DNA of 48,441 nt, from positions 1 through 48,441 of the forward strand of contig JAMLIH010000016.1 in assembly GCA_023954255.1 (NCBI GenBank), in the 5' to 3' direction. The translations under genes and the position numbers were made by a program. Positions within the stretch are counted from its first letter, which is position 1; each line of letters opens with the position of its first letter. The stretch is from Phyllobacteriaceae bacterium (GTDB taxonomy: Bacteria > Pseudomonadota > Alphaproteobacteria > Rhizobiales > Rhizobiaceae). Positions 26,514 to 34,947 of this stretch are shown in pieces. The notes under the pieces are model-generated. The model was given only the letters and a program-made list of their open reading frames with translations, ran no database searches and was not told the origin of the DNA.

Positions 26514-26957
26514 ATGACACCTGCACTGTTTTCGGGAAAATCTGGACGTCACGCCGCCGGCATCCTGCTGGCGGCCCTGGCCGCCGTTTCCATTGCCGGC
26601 TCTGCAGCCGCCAATGGCAATCTGCCGGCACCGGTTCAGGCCTGGTATCAGGCTTTGAGGGATGTCGATCGCGCCGGACTTGAAAACCTGTTGACCGATG
26701 ACGCCCGGATCGACTTGCGCGATCTCGGCGTCGTTCAGACCAGGAGCGAGTTTCTCGATTCACTCGATGCCTGGGCCGAAGCCAACAAGGGTGCGGAAAT
26801 CCTGACCCGCCAGGGCAAGGGCGAGGGAATAACGGTAGAGGTCTGTTACCGCTTTCCTTCCAACGAGGCGTTGTTCGAGGAGAGTTTCGAGCTGGCAGGC
26901 GAAAAGATCGCGCTGTCCGTCCAGAGGCAGATTTCCGAAAGCTGCCAGGGGTTCTGA
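26514..26957 (+). CDS. Exported NTF2/SnoaL-like protein
   Basis: A 147-residue protein with an N-terminal signal peptide (ILLAALAAVSIAGSAAANG). The mature part has an NTF2-like pattern: PVQAWYQALRDVDRAGLENLLTDDA, then LGVVQTRSEFLDSLDAW, then alternating strands to the end. Such cone folds can be enzymes or simple binding domains, and no catalytic residues stand out. Two cysteines (EVCYRF and ESCQGF) may form a disulfide in the periplasm. It follows the carbonic anhydrase gene by 36 bp. Confidence 0.72.
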   Translation: MTPALFSGKSGRHAAGILLAALAAVSIAGSAAANGNLPAPVQAWYQALRDVDRAGLENLLTDDARIDLRDLGVVQTRSEFLDSLDAWAEANKGAEILTRQGKGEGITVEVCYRFPSNEALFEESFELAGEKIALSVQRQISESCQGF

Positions 26958-27014
26958 CCCGGGGTCCGGAAAAGCCGCATCTTCCGGCTGCAAACGGTAT
27001 ACAGGCCGCACAAA

Positions 27015-27118
27015 CTCATCCACTTGGGGCGTTATTGGATGAGCCTGGCGGCCTGTTCCCGAGAGGGAAGCTCTCATTGGACCCGGCACCTGAACTGCTG
27101 CTCAAGCGCCAGTAGGCC
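27015..27118. other. Structured intergenic region, possible non-coding RNA
   Basis: The 26958-27354 stretch has no gene I can support. Within it lie CTCATCCA/TGGATGAG (27015-27022 with 27036-27043), an outer CTGGCG/CGCCAG pair (27045-27050 with 27107-27112) with an alternative GGCCT/AGGCC pairing, and the perfect hairpin TTCCC-GAGA-GGGAA (27056-27069), whose loop is of the GNRA type. Together they look like a folded RNA of about 100 nt. Strand is undecided and no known family fits. The rest of the stretch holds only a GC palindrome at 27277-27288. Confidence 0.4.
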
Positions 27119-27354
27119 TTGTTTAGACCAGCCGGATCGTGCGGGGTGTGCAATCCGTCACAGCGTGAGAGAAACAAATCGGCATCGCCGGCGAGCCGCC
27201 AAACGGACACAACATCCCTTCCGGTCCGGCACATCGCTAGAGGCTGAACAGAGGGCCGCCGACGGACATGAGACAACCGGCCGGCCGGCATGCCTGCGGG
27301 CAGAAAGCCGCACGCCAACGATGGCTTCAATCGGTTTCGGCATGTTGGGAAAAC

Positions 27355-27429
27355 TGGAGCGGGCGATGGGATTCGAACCCACGACCCCAACCTTGGCAAG
27401 GTTGTGCTCTACCCCTGAGCTACACCCGC
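27355..27429 (-). tRNA. tRNA-Gly (anticodon GCC)
   Basis: On the minus strand a 75-nt cloverleaf reads from 27429 to 27355, with the CCA end encoded. The acceptor stem is GCGGGTG/CGCCCGC, the D arm GCTC/GAGC, the anticodon stem CAACC/GGTTG with loop TTGCCAA (anticodon GCC), and the T arm GTGGG-TTCGAAT-CCCAT. All stems pair perfectly. It decodes GGC and GGU. Confidence 0.97.
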
Positions 27430-27465
27430 TCAACCGCCGCCGGACCAAGGCCCCGCGACCGCGCC

Positions 27466-27494
27466 TCTATGGCTGAATCCGAGTTTGATTGCAA
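27466..27494 (-). promoter_or_regulatory. Putative sigma-70-type promoter of tRNA-Gly
   Basis: On the minus strand TTGCAA (27494-27489) and CATAGA (27471-27466) are separated by 17 nt. The -10 ends about 36 nt before the mature 5' end of tRNA-Gly. Match and spacing are reasonable, but there is no further support. Confidence 0.4.
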
Positions 27495-27662
27495 CCACTT
27501 TGTTGTCGCCCGGCCGGCGATGCGCGGATTTTCCGCCGCGATGGTAAAAGGTGGTTATACAGGGTCAAAACCGGCGGCCTCTCCGTGCCGCCTGCGGTTG
27601 ACATGTTTTTTGATCGCGCCCAAACAGGGCACCGCAATTTCGACGTCACGGCATGAGATCCC

Positions 27663-28220
27663 ATGAGTTTAGATCCGCAATCAGAAGTTCAAATCCGCCG
27701 CGTGCCGGCGAGCCCGGAAGACCTGTTCAGACTTCTGGACGATTTGGGCATTTCGCACGAGACCCGTCATCACGCGCCGGTTTTCACTGTCGAGGAATCC
27801 GAACATGTCACGGCGATGATTCCCGGCGGTCATACCAAGAACCTGTTTCTGAAGGACAAGAAGGGCAATTTCTTCCTGATCGTCGCCGGCAATCATGCTA
27901 GGATTCCCCTCAACCGGGTTCACGGGCTGATCGGCGCGCAAAGCCGTGTCTCCTTCGGCAATGCGGAAAAACTCATGGAACTGCTCGGCGTGACGCCCGG
28001 CTCTGTCAACGCCTTTGCGCCGATGAACGATCACGAAAACCGGGTCAGCGTCATCATCGACGAACCACTGCTGGAAAACGACCGGATCAACTGCCACCCA
28101 TTGATCAACGACAAGACAACCACCATCTCCCGGGAAGACCTGCTGCGCTTTCTTGAGCATGTCGGCCACACGCCTCAGGTGATTCGACTGTCCGAGCCGG
28201 AAGGCGCCTCACAGGAGTAA
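27663..28220 (+). CDS. proX: Prolyl-tRNA editing protein ProX/PrdX (YbaK-like deacylase)
   Basis: A 185-residue trans-acting aminoacyl-tRNA deacylase of the YbaK/ProX fold, which hydrolyses mischarged tRNA-Pro such as Ala-tRNA-Pro. Landmarks are THHAPVFTVEE-like RHHAPVFTVEESEHV, GGHTKNLFLKDKKGNFFL with the conserved lysine, and a GSVNAFAPMND segment near residue 117. Length is typical for the stand-alone form. It is separated by only 16 bp from the cnoX-like gene. A TTGACA at 27598 could be its -35, but the matching -10 is poor. Confidence 0.9.
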   Translation: MSLDPQSEVQIRRVPASPEDLFRLLDDLGISHETRHHAPVFTVEESEHVTAMIPGGHTKNLFLKDKKGNFFLIVAGNHARIPLNRVHGLIGAQSRVSFGNAEKLMELLGVTPGSVNAFAPMNDHENRVSVIIDEPLLENDRINCHPLINDKTTTISREDLLRFLEHVGHTPQVIRLSEPEGASQE

Positions 28221-28236
28221 AGACGGGATACCGGCC

Positions 28237-29264
28237 ATGAGCACAGACAAATACGGATTCGGAAACCAATTCTCTGCTGGCGTGAATTACGACCAGAAGC
28301 CGTCGCAGCAACCCGCCGGGGAGGCTGCCGGCACATTGGGCGGAGCAGGCGGCCATGTGCCCTCTCCGGTTACCCTCGATCTCGGCACGCAGGCCGGGTC
28401 GGTCCCGGTCAAGGATATTTCTACTGCCGAATTCATGACGGAAGTCATCGACGGCTCTAGGGACGTGCCGGTGCTTGTCGATTTCTGGGCGCCATGGTGC
28501 GGGCCCTGCAAGCAACTTGCCCCGGCGCTCGAAGCGGCCGTCGCCAGGGCCGGCGGCCGGGTTCGGCTCGTCAAGATGAACATCGACGAGCATCCCGAGG
28601 TTGCCGGGCAAATGGGCATTCAGTCGATTCCCGCCGTGGTGGCCTTCGTCAATGGCCAGCCGCGGGATGCCTTCATGGGCGCCCGGCCGGAGCAGGAAAT
28701 CACCAAGTTCATCGAAAAGCTGGCAGGTCCTTCCGGCCCCTCCAAACTGGAGGAGGCACTGGAGATGGCCGCCGGTCTTGCAGAACAGGGGCAGGTTGAG
28801 GAAGCTGCCGGCATTTATGGCGCCATACTGCAGCAGCAGCCCGACAATGCCGATGCCCTGGCCGGCTATGGCAGCATGTTGCTGAAAGAGGGAAAATTGC
28901 GGAGGCCAAATCCGTTCTGGAAATGGCGAATGTTTCCGGCCATCAGGGTCTGGACTCTTCTCGCCGCCGTCGGGTACTGGCGGGCGGCCGGAAGTTCCGG
29001 AGTCGGCGTTTCGCCGAGCTTGAAGCAAGGCTTGCGGCCAATCCCGCCGATCATCAGGCGCGGTTCGACCTGGCTATTGCCCTCAACGGTGCCGGAAAGC
29101 GGGAAGAGGCGGCCGACCACCTGCTGGACATCATCGCCAGGAACCGGGAATGGCAGCAAGACGGCGCCCGCACACAGCTCCTGAAGTTCTTCGAATCCTG
29201 GGGCCCGATGGATCCGGCAACCCTTGCAGCGCGGCGCAGGCTCTCTTCCCTGCTGTTCTCCTGA
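28237..29264 (+). pseudogene. cnoX: Thioredoxin-TPR chaperedoxin (CnoX/YbbN-like), frameshifted as read
   Basis: The N-terminal frame gives a thioredoxin domain with the active site FWAPWCGPCKQL (residues about 85-96), then TPR-like helices (EEALEMAAGLAEQGQ). After LKEGK (about 28890) the frame breaks: one A added to an AAAA run restores IAEAKSVLEMANV. Between 28940 and 29020, family-like pieces (LLAAV, LAGG, VPESAF, FAELEARL) alternate among three frames, implying about four more one-base indels. The correct C-terminus, ARFDLAIALNGAGKREEA to RRRLSSLLFS, then runs to 29264. CnoX proteins hand unfolded, oxidised clients to GroEL. The indels are all short-run length changes, so sequence error is likelier than decay. 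Confidence 0.8.
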
Positions 29265-29398
29265 TTGCCTCCGGAACCCGCACCGACTCCGAAGCCACCC
29301 TTGAGTTCCGGAGCAAACGCACCATTTGAAGTGTAACCGCGAACGGATTTGAAAGCCGCATGCGGCAGAGGACGCGACGGAAAGCCGGAAACAGCATC

Positions 29399-30072
29399 AT
29401 GAGAGCCGGAAACGCAGAATATCGGGCCAGTCTGGATTTCCCGGACATCATGCCGATTTTTCCCCTGGCCGGCGCCCTGTTGCTGCCCGGCGGCAACCTG
29501 CCGCTCAACATTTTCGAGCCGCGTTATCTCGCCATGACCGATCATGCGCTTTCCAGCCATCGCCTGATCGGCATGATTCAGCCCGATCCGGCGGCAGGCG
29601 CCGGGGAAGCCGAGCCGGCACTTTGCAGAATGGGCTGTATCGGAAGGCTGACCGCATTCCAGGAAACCGGCGATGGCCGCTATGCGATCAACCTGACCGG
29701 CATTTGCCGCTTCACCATCGACAGCGAACAACCGCTGCTCAACGGCTTCCGGCAGGTGCGGTTCGCAATATGCGAGGACGATCTCGATTTCGGCCATCGC
29801 GGCGAGGAGAGTGCGGCGCTTCACGACCGCGACGGGTTGCTCGACACGCTGCGCAAATACCTCGCGGCAAACGGCATGAGCGCAAACTGGAGCGGTTGAA
29901 CAGACGGACGATGAAACCCTGGTCACCGCCCTGTGCATGATGTCGCCCTACGGCCCGGCCGAAAACGAGCGCTGCTGGAAGCCGGCGATCTCAACACCCC
30001 GCGCCGAGACCCTGATCGCCATTACCGGAAATCGCCCTTGCCAGAAACGGCGAGAGTTCGGCAATCCGGTAA
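29399..30072 (+). pseudogene. Lon protease N-domain (LON substrate-binding) protein, frameshifted as read
   Basis: It starts MRAGNAEYR at 29399 and reads a LON N-terminal domain (IFPLAGALLLPGGNLPLNIFEPRYLAM, cited by its parts IFPLAGA and NIFEPRYLAM). The frame breaks at TGA 29897. Downstream the family C-terminus continues in shifting frames: VEQTDDETLVTALCMMSPYG, then ALLEAGDLNT, then RAETLIAIT, then EIALARNGESS, ending at TAA 30070. One extra G, one missing A (AAAA), one extra C (CCCC) and one extra G reconcile everything to 223 residues. These proteins have no protease domain; their role is unclear. The preserved protein sequence across breaks argues for sequence errors. Confidence 0.78.
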
Positions 30073-30132
30073 TGCGCATCCGCTCCGGCTGCCTTTTACG
30101 TACGTCTTCTGCCAGCCGGATAACCTGCGGCC

Positions 30133-30359
30133 ATGCCTGATACGCCCAAGCCCGATCCCTATCTTCTTTCCACGCTGGTCTGCCCGGTGTCCGGCGGCAT
30201 GCTGAGGCTCTCGCCGCAAGGAAACGAACTCGTTTCGCCCGGCGCGCGGATTGCTATCCCATCCGGGACGGCATACCGATCATGGTGCCCGGCGAGGCGA
30301 GAGCCCTTACGGAAGCCGAAATCGCGGCGCTGGCAGGCAGGAAATCGAAAAGGAAATGA
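30133..30359 (+). pseudogene. Trm112-family small protein, frameshifted as read
   Basis: The start reads MPDTPKPDPYLLSTLVCPVSGG, with the LVCP motif of the Trm112/YcaR (DUF343) family. After ELVS the frame is lost around 30238-30255, and the conserved ending YPIRDGIPIMVPGEA resumes in another frame, followed by LTEAEIAALAGRKSKRK and a TGA at 30357-30359. One base change in run length restores about 75 residues. In eukaryotes and archaea Trm112 activates methyltransferases. It is convergent with the UbiH-like gene. Confidence 0.78.
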
Positions 30360-30362
30360 CGT

Positions 30363-31669
30363 TCAGATCGGTTCGCCGCGCAGCAATCGCGGATTGCCGG
30401 GCCGGTTACCGGCCGCCTGTGCGATGAAAACGTTTTTCAGGCCCGGCATCCGGTCCACCATGCCAAGCCCCACATCGCGCATGATGCGCAGCAGCGGATT
30501 GTCGTTGGAGAACAGCCGGTTCAGCACATCGGTCGTCACGCCCATGCGCACCGTGTCGAAGCGCCGCCACATCTGATAGCGTTCCAGAACCGACAGCAGG
30601 CCGATATCGAGCCCCAGCCGGTCGGCTTCGACAACCGTCTCGGCAAGAGCTGCCGCATCCTTGAAACCGAGATTAAGACCCTGGCCGGAGATCGGGTGCA
30701 CGCCATGAGCCGCGTCGCCGACCAGTGCCAAACGGTTCTTCACCGTCTCCCGCGCCAGTGTCAGCCCGAGCGGAAAGGCCTTCTTCGGCCCGTCCAGCGA
30801 AATCTCGCCCAGCTTGTGGCCGAAACGGCGCTCCAGTTCCAGTTCGAAGGCAAAATCGTCCAGCGCCATCAGCCGTTCGGTATCGCGGCTGCTTTCCGTC
30901 CACACCAGCGAGGAGCGCTTTCCCTTCAGCGGCAGGATGGCGAACGGACCGGCCGGCAGGAAATGCTCTTCCGCCCTGCCGCGATGATCGCGTTCATAGA
31001 CAGTGGTGACGATGCCGAACTGGTCGTAGGGCCAGTGAACGACCTTGATTCCGCCATTTCCCGCAGTTTCGAGCGCACCCCGTCGGCGGCAACGAGCAGC
31101 TTGCATTGCACTTCCTCGCCGCTTGTCAGTGACACGCCCATCGAGGCTTCCCCCTCGGTGAAGGCGGAAACGCCGGTCGAATAGCGCTGCTCGACCCCGA
31201 GCTCGGCTGCCCGCTTGCGCAGGGCACGCACCATGGTGCGGTTGGGAACCATATGGGCAAACGGCTCGCCGGGTGTGCCGGGAGCCGTGTCGGCACTGTC
31301 GCCGGAATCAGGAACCTGGCCGAAGGTCAGGAATACCGGCCTGGCTACATCGCTCAGTTTCGAGTCGGTCACGATCATTTCGTGGATGGGCTGGGCATCG
31401 GCCTCGATTTCACCCCACACGCCGAGTGTTTTCAGCATTCGGCAGGCTGCGGCAGCGATCGCCGAGGCCCGCTCATCGCGTTCCAGCGCGCTTTCATCGG
31501 CAAATTCGGCCACCAGTATCCGCATGCGCGGCGACTGTTCTGCAATGGCCACCGCCACGCAAAGGCCGACATAACCGCCTCCGGCGACTACAATATCGTA
31601 GGGCCTGCTGACCATCTTTCCCGCCTTTGCGGCAGTCCGCCTGGAATTCTTGCTATTCATGGGGTTCAT
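30363..31669 (-). pseudogene. UbiH/Coq6-family FAD monooxygenase, frameshifted as read
   Basis: The N-terminal part (from 31669, or more likely MVSRPYDIVVAGGG at 31615) has the FAD dinucleotide motif VVAGGGYVGLCVAVAIA and LLVAADGVRSKLREMAE. At about 31051 the frame breaks; inserting one G (GCGG to GCGGG) gives GIKVVHWPYDQFGIVTT and the second FAD motif ALVGDAAHGVHPISGQGLNLG, with LFSNDNPLLRIMRDVGL near the end. The family hydroxylates ubiquinone precursors or other aromatics. With one correction the length is about 435 residues. It is divergent from tesB. Confidence 0.82.
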
Positions 31670-31750
31670 GCTACGACAAGCGCCCGGCCAAGTCGATCAC
31701 GGCCTCAATTCCAAATCGTCGCACATGTCCTGCAGTCCGAGGTTGCCACA

Positions 31751-32632
31751 TTGTCGAAAGCCGTAGAAACCCTGCTGTCCACCCTTGATCTGGAGCCCAT
31801 CGAGGTAAACCTGTTTCGCGGCATAAGCCCCAAGGTCGGCTGGCAACGCGTTTTCGGTGGTCAGGTTATCGGTCAGGCACTGGTAGCAGCCCAGAGAACC
31901 GTTGAAGCGCAGCGCAAGGTACACTCTTTGCACGGGTATTTCATGCGGCCCGGCGATCCCGAAAACCCGATCATCTACGAGGTCGACCGTATCCGCGACG
32001 GCGGCAGCTTCACCACCCGCCGTGTGGTGGCGATCCAGCACGGTCATGCGATCTTTTCCATGTCGGCATCCTTTCAGATCGAGGAAAGCGGGCTTGAACA
32101 CGCCATCGACATGCCCGATGTGCCACGCCCCGAACAGCTGGCCAGCGAAAAGGAACTGGCCGAGCAGTTCATCGACCATGCGCCGGAAAATGTAAGAAAA
32201 TACTGGCAGCGCGAACGGCCGATCGAACTGCGCCCGACCGATCTCACCCACTACATCTCGCGGAAAAAACTGCCGCCGCGCCAGCACGTCTGGTTCCGCG
32301 CCACCGGCCCCTTGCCGGATAATCCCGCCATTCAGGCTGCCGTTCTGGCCTATGCTTCCGACATGACCCTGCTAGACACATCCCTCTATGCCCACGGCCG
32401 GGCGGTGTTCGATCCGGCATTGCAGGTTGCGAGCCTCGATCATGCCATGTGGTTCCACCGCCCCATCAATATGGAAAAATGGCATCTCTACACCCAGGAC
32501 AGCCCCAACTCCTCCGGTGCCCGCGGCTTTACCCGCGGCAGTATCTATTCCGAGGACGGCGAACTGGTCGCATCGGCCGCCCAGGAGGGCCTGATACGGC
32601 TTCGCGACCCTGCTCACAAAACCGGAGCCTGA
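31751..32632 (+). CDS. tesB: Acyl-CoA thioesterase II
   Basis: A 293-residue double-hotdog thioesterase that hydrolyses medium- and long-chain acyl-CoA. Recognisable parts are FRGISPKVGWQRVFGGQVIGQAL, LHGYFMRPGDPENPI, the catalytic aspartate region YASDMTLLDTS, and the C-terminal ARGFTRGSIYSEDGELVAS followed by AQEGLIR with the catalytic glutamine. The start is a TTG at 31751 with GAGG 8 nt upstream; there is no ATG or GTG that fits. It is divergent from the UbiH-like gene and is followed by the sigma-54-controlled glnK region. Confidence 0.92.
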   Translation: MSKAVETLLSTLDLEPIEVNLFRGISPKVGWQRVFGGQVIGQALVAAQRTVEAQRKVHSLHGYFMRPGDPENPIIYEVDRIRDGGSFTTRRVVAIQHGHAIFSMSASFQIEESGLEHAIDMPDVPRPEQLASEKELAEQFIDHAPENVRKYWQRERPIELRPTDLTHYISRKKLPPRQHVWFRATGPLPDNPAIQAAVLAYASDMTLLDTSLYAHGRAVFDPALQVASLDHAMWFHRPINMEKWHLYTQDSPNSSGARGFTRGSIYSEDGELVASAAQEGLIRLRDPAHKTGA

Positions 32633-32676
32633 GGCTTGTCACATCTTTGCCCAAAAAGTTATCAAATTATTAATAT

Positions 32677-32693
32677 TGCCTAATATTTAGGCA
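32677..32693. promoter_or_regulatory. Palindromic NtrC-type site (TGC-N11-GCA) upstream of glnK
   Basis: TGCCTAA-TAT-TTAGGCA is a perfect 7-bp-arm palindrome that fits the TGC-N11-GCA core used by NtrC. It lies in an AT-rich stretch about 87 bp upstream of the sigma-54 promoter, the usual enhancer position. Confidence 0.55.
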
Positions 32694-32779
32694 TATTTCT
32701 TCTGCGCTGCGGCATAAAAGATTCCTTCCGTAATAAAATATCGCAATGAATTCAACTGACTGTCAGTTTTTTTCAAAAC

Positions 32780-32795
32780 TGGCACGCCGCTTGAT
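32780..32795 (+). promoter_or_regulatory. Sigma-54 (RpoN) promoter of glnK-amtB
   Basis: TGGCACG-CCGC-TTGAT matches the -24/-12 consensus TGGCACG-N4-TTGCW with one mismatch (GA for GC at -12). It is 97 bp before the glnK start. Sigma-54 and NtrC control of glnK-amtB under nitrogen limitation is well established in proteobacteria. Confidence 0.8.
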
Positions 32796-32892
32796 TCTAT
32801 TTTCCCGTTCACACCTGTGACCTTTGGGTTTGCAGGGCAGAGAAACCGAGAGGGCCGGCTGCGGCGCAGGCTCCTGCATGAATGGGTGAAAC

Positions 32893-33231
32893 ATGAAACT
32901 CATAACAGCGGTCATCAAGCCGTTCCGCCTCGATGCCGTTCGCGAAGCGCTGACAGCCTTGGGGATCGAGGGCCTGACAGTGACCGAAGTGAAGGGTTAC
33001 GGACGGCAGAAGGGTCACACCGAAATCTACCGGGGGGCAGAATACGCAGTTCATTTCCTTCCCAAACTGAAACTGGAAATCGCCGTCAAGAAAGACCTTG
33101 CCGACAAGGCAGTCGAGGCCATCGCCGAGACCGCCAGAACCGGCCAGATCGGCGACGGCAAGATTTTCGTCCTCGACCTCAAGGAAGTGGTCCGCATCCG
33201 CACCGGCGAAAAGAACGCCGACGCGCTTTGA
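32893..33231 (+). CDS. glnK: Nitrogen regulatory protein P-II (GlnK)
   Basis: A 112-residue PII protein. Tyr51, the uridylylation site, sits in the T-loop (GHTEIYRGAEYAV), and the C-terminal signature TGQIGDGKIFVLDL is intact. GlnK senses ATP/ADP and 2-oxoglutarate and blocks AmtB when nitrogen is plentiful. It is 36 bp upstream of amtB, with a sigma-54 promoter and an NtrC-type palindrome ahead, so it should be induced by nitrogen starvation. Confidence 0.97.
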   Translation: MKLITAVIKPFRLDAVREALTALGIEGLTVTEVKGYGRQKGHTEIYRGAEYAVHFLPKLKLEIAVKKDLADKAVEAIAETARTGQIGDGKIFVLDLKEVVRIRTGEKNADAL

Positions 33232-33267
33232 GCGGCACGACTCACGATCAAACGAAGGAATAGCAAC

Positions 33268-34653
33268 ATGCGATCGAAAACCAAGACACTTGCACCGGAC
33301 GCCATCGGCAGCCGTGCTCTATTGGCGGGCGGCGTGGTACTCGCCGGTCTCGCCGCGCTCATGATGTTCGCGTCGGGCGCCGCAGCCCAGGACACCGCCG
33401 CACCCGAGGCTGCCGCAGCAGCCGACACCGCCTACATCTTCAACACCCTGCTGTTCTTGATCGGCGGCTTTCTCGTCATGTGGATGGCGGCAGGCTTTGC
33501 CATGCTCGAGGCCGGCCTGGTGCGTTCGAAGAACGTCTCCATGCAGTGCGCCAAGAACATCGGCCTCTACTCCGTTGCCGGCATCATGTACTGGCTGATC
33601 GGCTACAACCTGATGTATACCGGCGTCGACGGCGGCTATATCGGTACCTTCTCGCTGATCTACGGCATGGATCCGGTCGGCCTTGAAGGTGCGGATTCCG
33701 CTGCCCTGCTCGACACCGGTTACTCCACAGCCTCCGACTGGTTCTTCCAGATGGTGTTCGTGGCAACCGCCGCTTCCATCGTGTCGGGTACACTGGCAGA
33801 GCGCATCAAACTGTGGCCGTTCCTCGGCTTCGTTGTCCTGCTGACCGGCTTCATCTACCCGATTGCCGGCTCCTGGCAGTGGGGCGGCGGCTGGCTGTCC
33901 GAAATGGGCTTTTCCGACTTCGCCGGCTCGACCCTCGTTCACTCGGTCGGTGGCTGGGCAGCCCTCACCGGTGCCCTCATCCTTGGTGCACGCAAAGGCA
34001 AGTATCATAGCGGCGGCGTAACCCCGATGCCGGGTTCATCCATCCCGCTTGCCACGCTTGGCACCTTCATCCTGTGGCTCGGCTGGTTCGGCTTCAACGG
34101 CGCTTCCCAGCTCGCCATGGGCACCATCAGCGATGTCTCCGACGTTTCGCGCATCTTCGTCAACACCAACATGGCCGCCGCCGCAGGCGTCGTTGTCACC
34201 ATGATCCTCCTGCAGCTCATCTACAAGAAGGTCGACGTCACGATGACCCTCAACGGTGCGCTGGCTGGTCTGGTTGCCATCACCGCCGAACCGCTCGCTC
34301 CGAGCGTGTTGCAGGCCGTGTTCATCGGCGGCGTTGGCGGCGTTATCGTCGTGCTGACCGTACCGCTGCTCGACAAGCTGAAAATCGACGATGTGGTCGG
34401 CGCTGTTCCGGTCCACCTGTTTGCCGGCATCTGGGGAACGTTCATCGTGCCGCTTTCCAACTCCGGTACATCCTATGGCGTTCAGCTGATCGGTATCGTC
34501 TCCTACGGCATCTTCACCATCGTTACCTCGGCAATCGTCTGGCTCATCTTCAAGGCGGTCGTCGGCATCCGGGTCAGCGAGGAAGAGGAAATGCTCGGCC
34601 TCGACAAGGCGGAAATCGGTGTCGAAGCCTATCCGGAATTCGCCACCCACTAG
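33268..34653 (+). CDS. amtB: Ammonium transporter AmtB
   Basis: A 461-residue trimeric channel-type ammonium transporter. An N-terminal signal segment (MMFASGAAAQD) is followed by an Ala/Pro-rich periplasmic stretch, then eleven transmembrane helices. Family marks include GFAMLEAGLVRSKNV, SGTLAERIKLWPF, and the twin pore histidines in TLVHSVGGWAALTGA and PVHLFAGIWGTF. The cytoplasmic tail (EEEEMLGLDKAEIGVEAYPEF) is the usual end. It is cotranscribed with glnK and closed by a strong terminator. Confidence 0.97.
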   Translation: MRSKTKTLAPDAIGSRALLAGGVVLAGLAALMMFASGAAAQDTAAPEAAAAADTAYIFNTLLFLIGGFLVMWMAAGFAMLEAGLVRSKNVSMQCAKNIGLYSVAGIMYWLIGYNLMYTGVDGGYIGTFSLIYGMDPVGLEGADSAALLDTGYSTASDWFFQMVFVATAASIVSGTLAERIKLWPFLGFVVLLTGFIYPIAGSWQWGGGWLSEMGFSDFAGSTLVHSVGGWAALTGALILGARKGKYHSGGVTPMPGSSIPLATLGTFILWLGWFGFNGASQLAMGTISDVSDVSRIFVNTNMAAAAGVVVTMILLQLIYKKVDVTMTLNGALAGLVAITAEPLAPSVLQAVFIGGVGGVIVVLTVPLLDKLKIDDVVGAVPVHLFAGIWGTFIVPLSNSGTSYGVQLIGIVSYGIFTIVTSAIVWLIFKAVVGIRVSEEEEMLGLDKAEIGVEAYPEFATH

Positions 34654-34711
34654 TTTCTTGCCAGCCGGCAGGAGGTTCGCGCCCCCTGCCAGCGCCTGCC
34701 CAGGCAAGAAG

Positions 34712-34740
34712 AACGGAGGCCCGCAAGGGCCTCCGTTTCC
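34712..34740 (+). terminator. Rho-independent terminator after amtB
   Basis: AACGGAGGCCC (34712-34722), loop GCAA, GGGCCTCCGTT (34727-34737): an 11-bp stem followed by TCCTT. It lies 59 bp after the amtB stop. Confidence 0.85.
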
Positions 34741-34782
34741 TTATGTGGGCCCTGCATTTTCCACCGCCAGCATTCCCCATGG

Positions 34783-34798
34783 TTAACAGGTGATTAAC
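34783..34798 (+). promoter_or_regulatory. CtrA-type binding box upstream of ftsK
   Basis: TTAACAGGTGATTAAC is an exact TTAA-N7-TTAAC match, 150 bp before the ftsK start. FtsK-type genes are plausible CtrA targets in alphaproteobacteria; binding is inferred. Confidence 0.65.
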
Positions 34799-34828
34799 CT
34801 TCCGCCGCTAGGTTTGATCGCATCATTC

Positions 34829-34851
34829 GGCATGCTTTTTCGGAGCATGCC
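34829..34851 (+). repeat. Leader hairpin between the CtrA box and ftsK
   Basis: GGCATGCT (34829-34836) and AGCATGCC (34844-34851) pair perfectly around TTTTCGG. It is probably within the ftsK 5' leader or promoter. Its role is unknown. Confidence 0.35.
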
Positions 34852-34947
34852 TGCAACCAGGGCAGATCGGGGTTTCAGGAAGTTCCGGAAAACCCGCATA
34901 CGCCAGCAAATCTAGGGACGGGCGAATCATTCCGGCAGCACTTTTAG

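Noticed and set aside
27015-27118. 6S RNA, SRP RNA or tmRNA as identity of the structured stretch
   Set aside because: Conserved sequences of these RNAs are not visible and the neighbourhood (no zapA or 5-FTHF cyclo-ligase gene) does not fit 6S.
27268-27357. Integration remnant at the 3' end of tRNA-Gly
   Set aside because: I found no second copy of the tRNA 3' end, no integrase fragment and no composition change.
27016-27399. A 127-residue minus-strand frame covering the 3' part of tRNA-Gly
   Set aside because: It overlaps a perfect tRNA and contains only low-complexity basic sequence.
27598-27603. TTGACA as -35 of the proX gene
   Set aside because: The hexamer 17 nt downstream is CAAACA, a poor -10, so I did not list a promoter.
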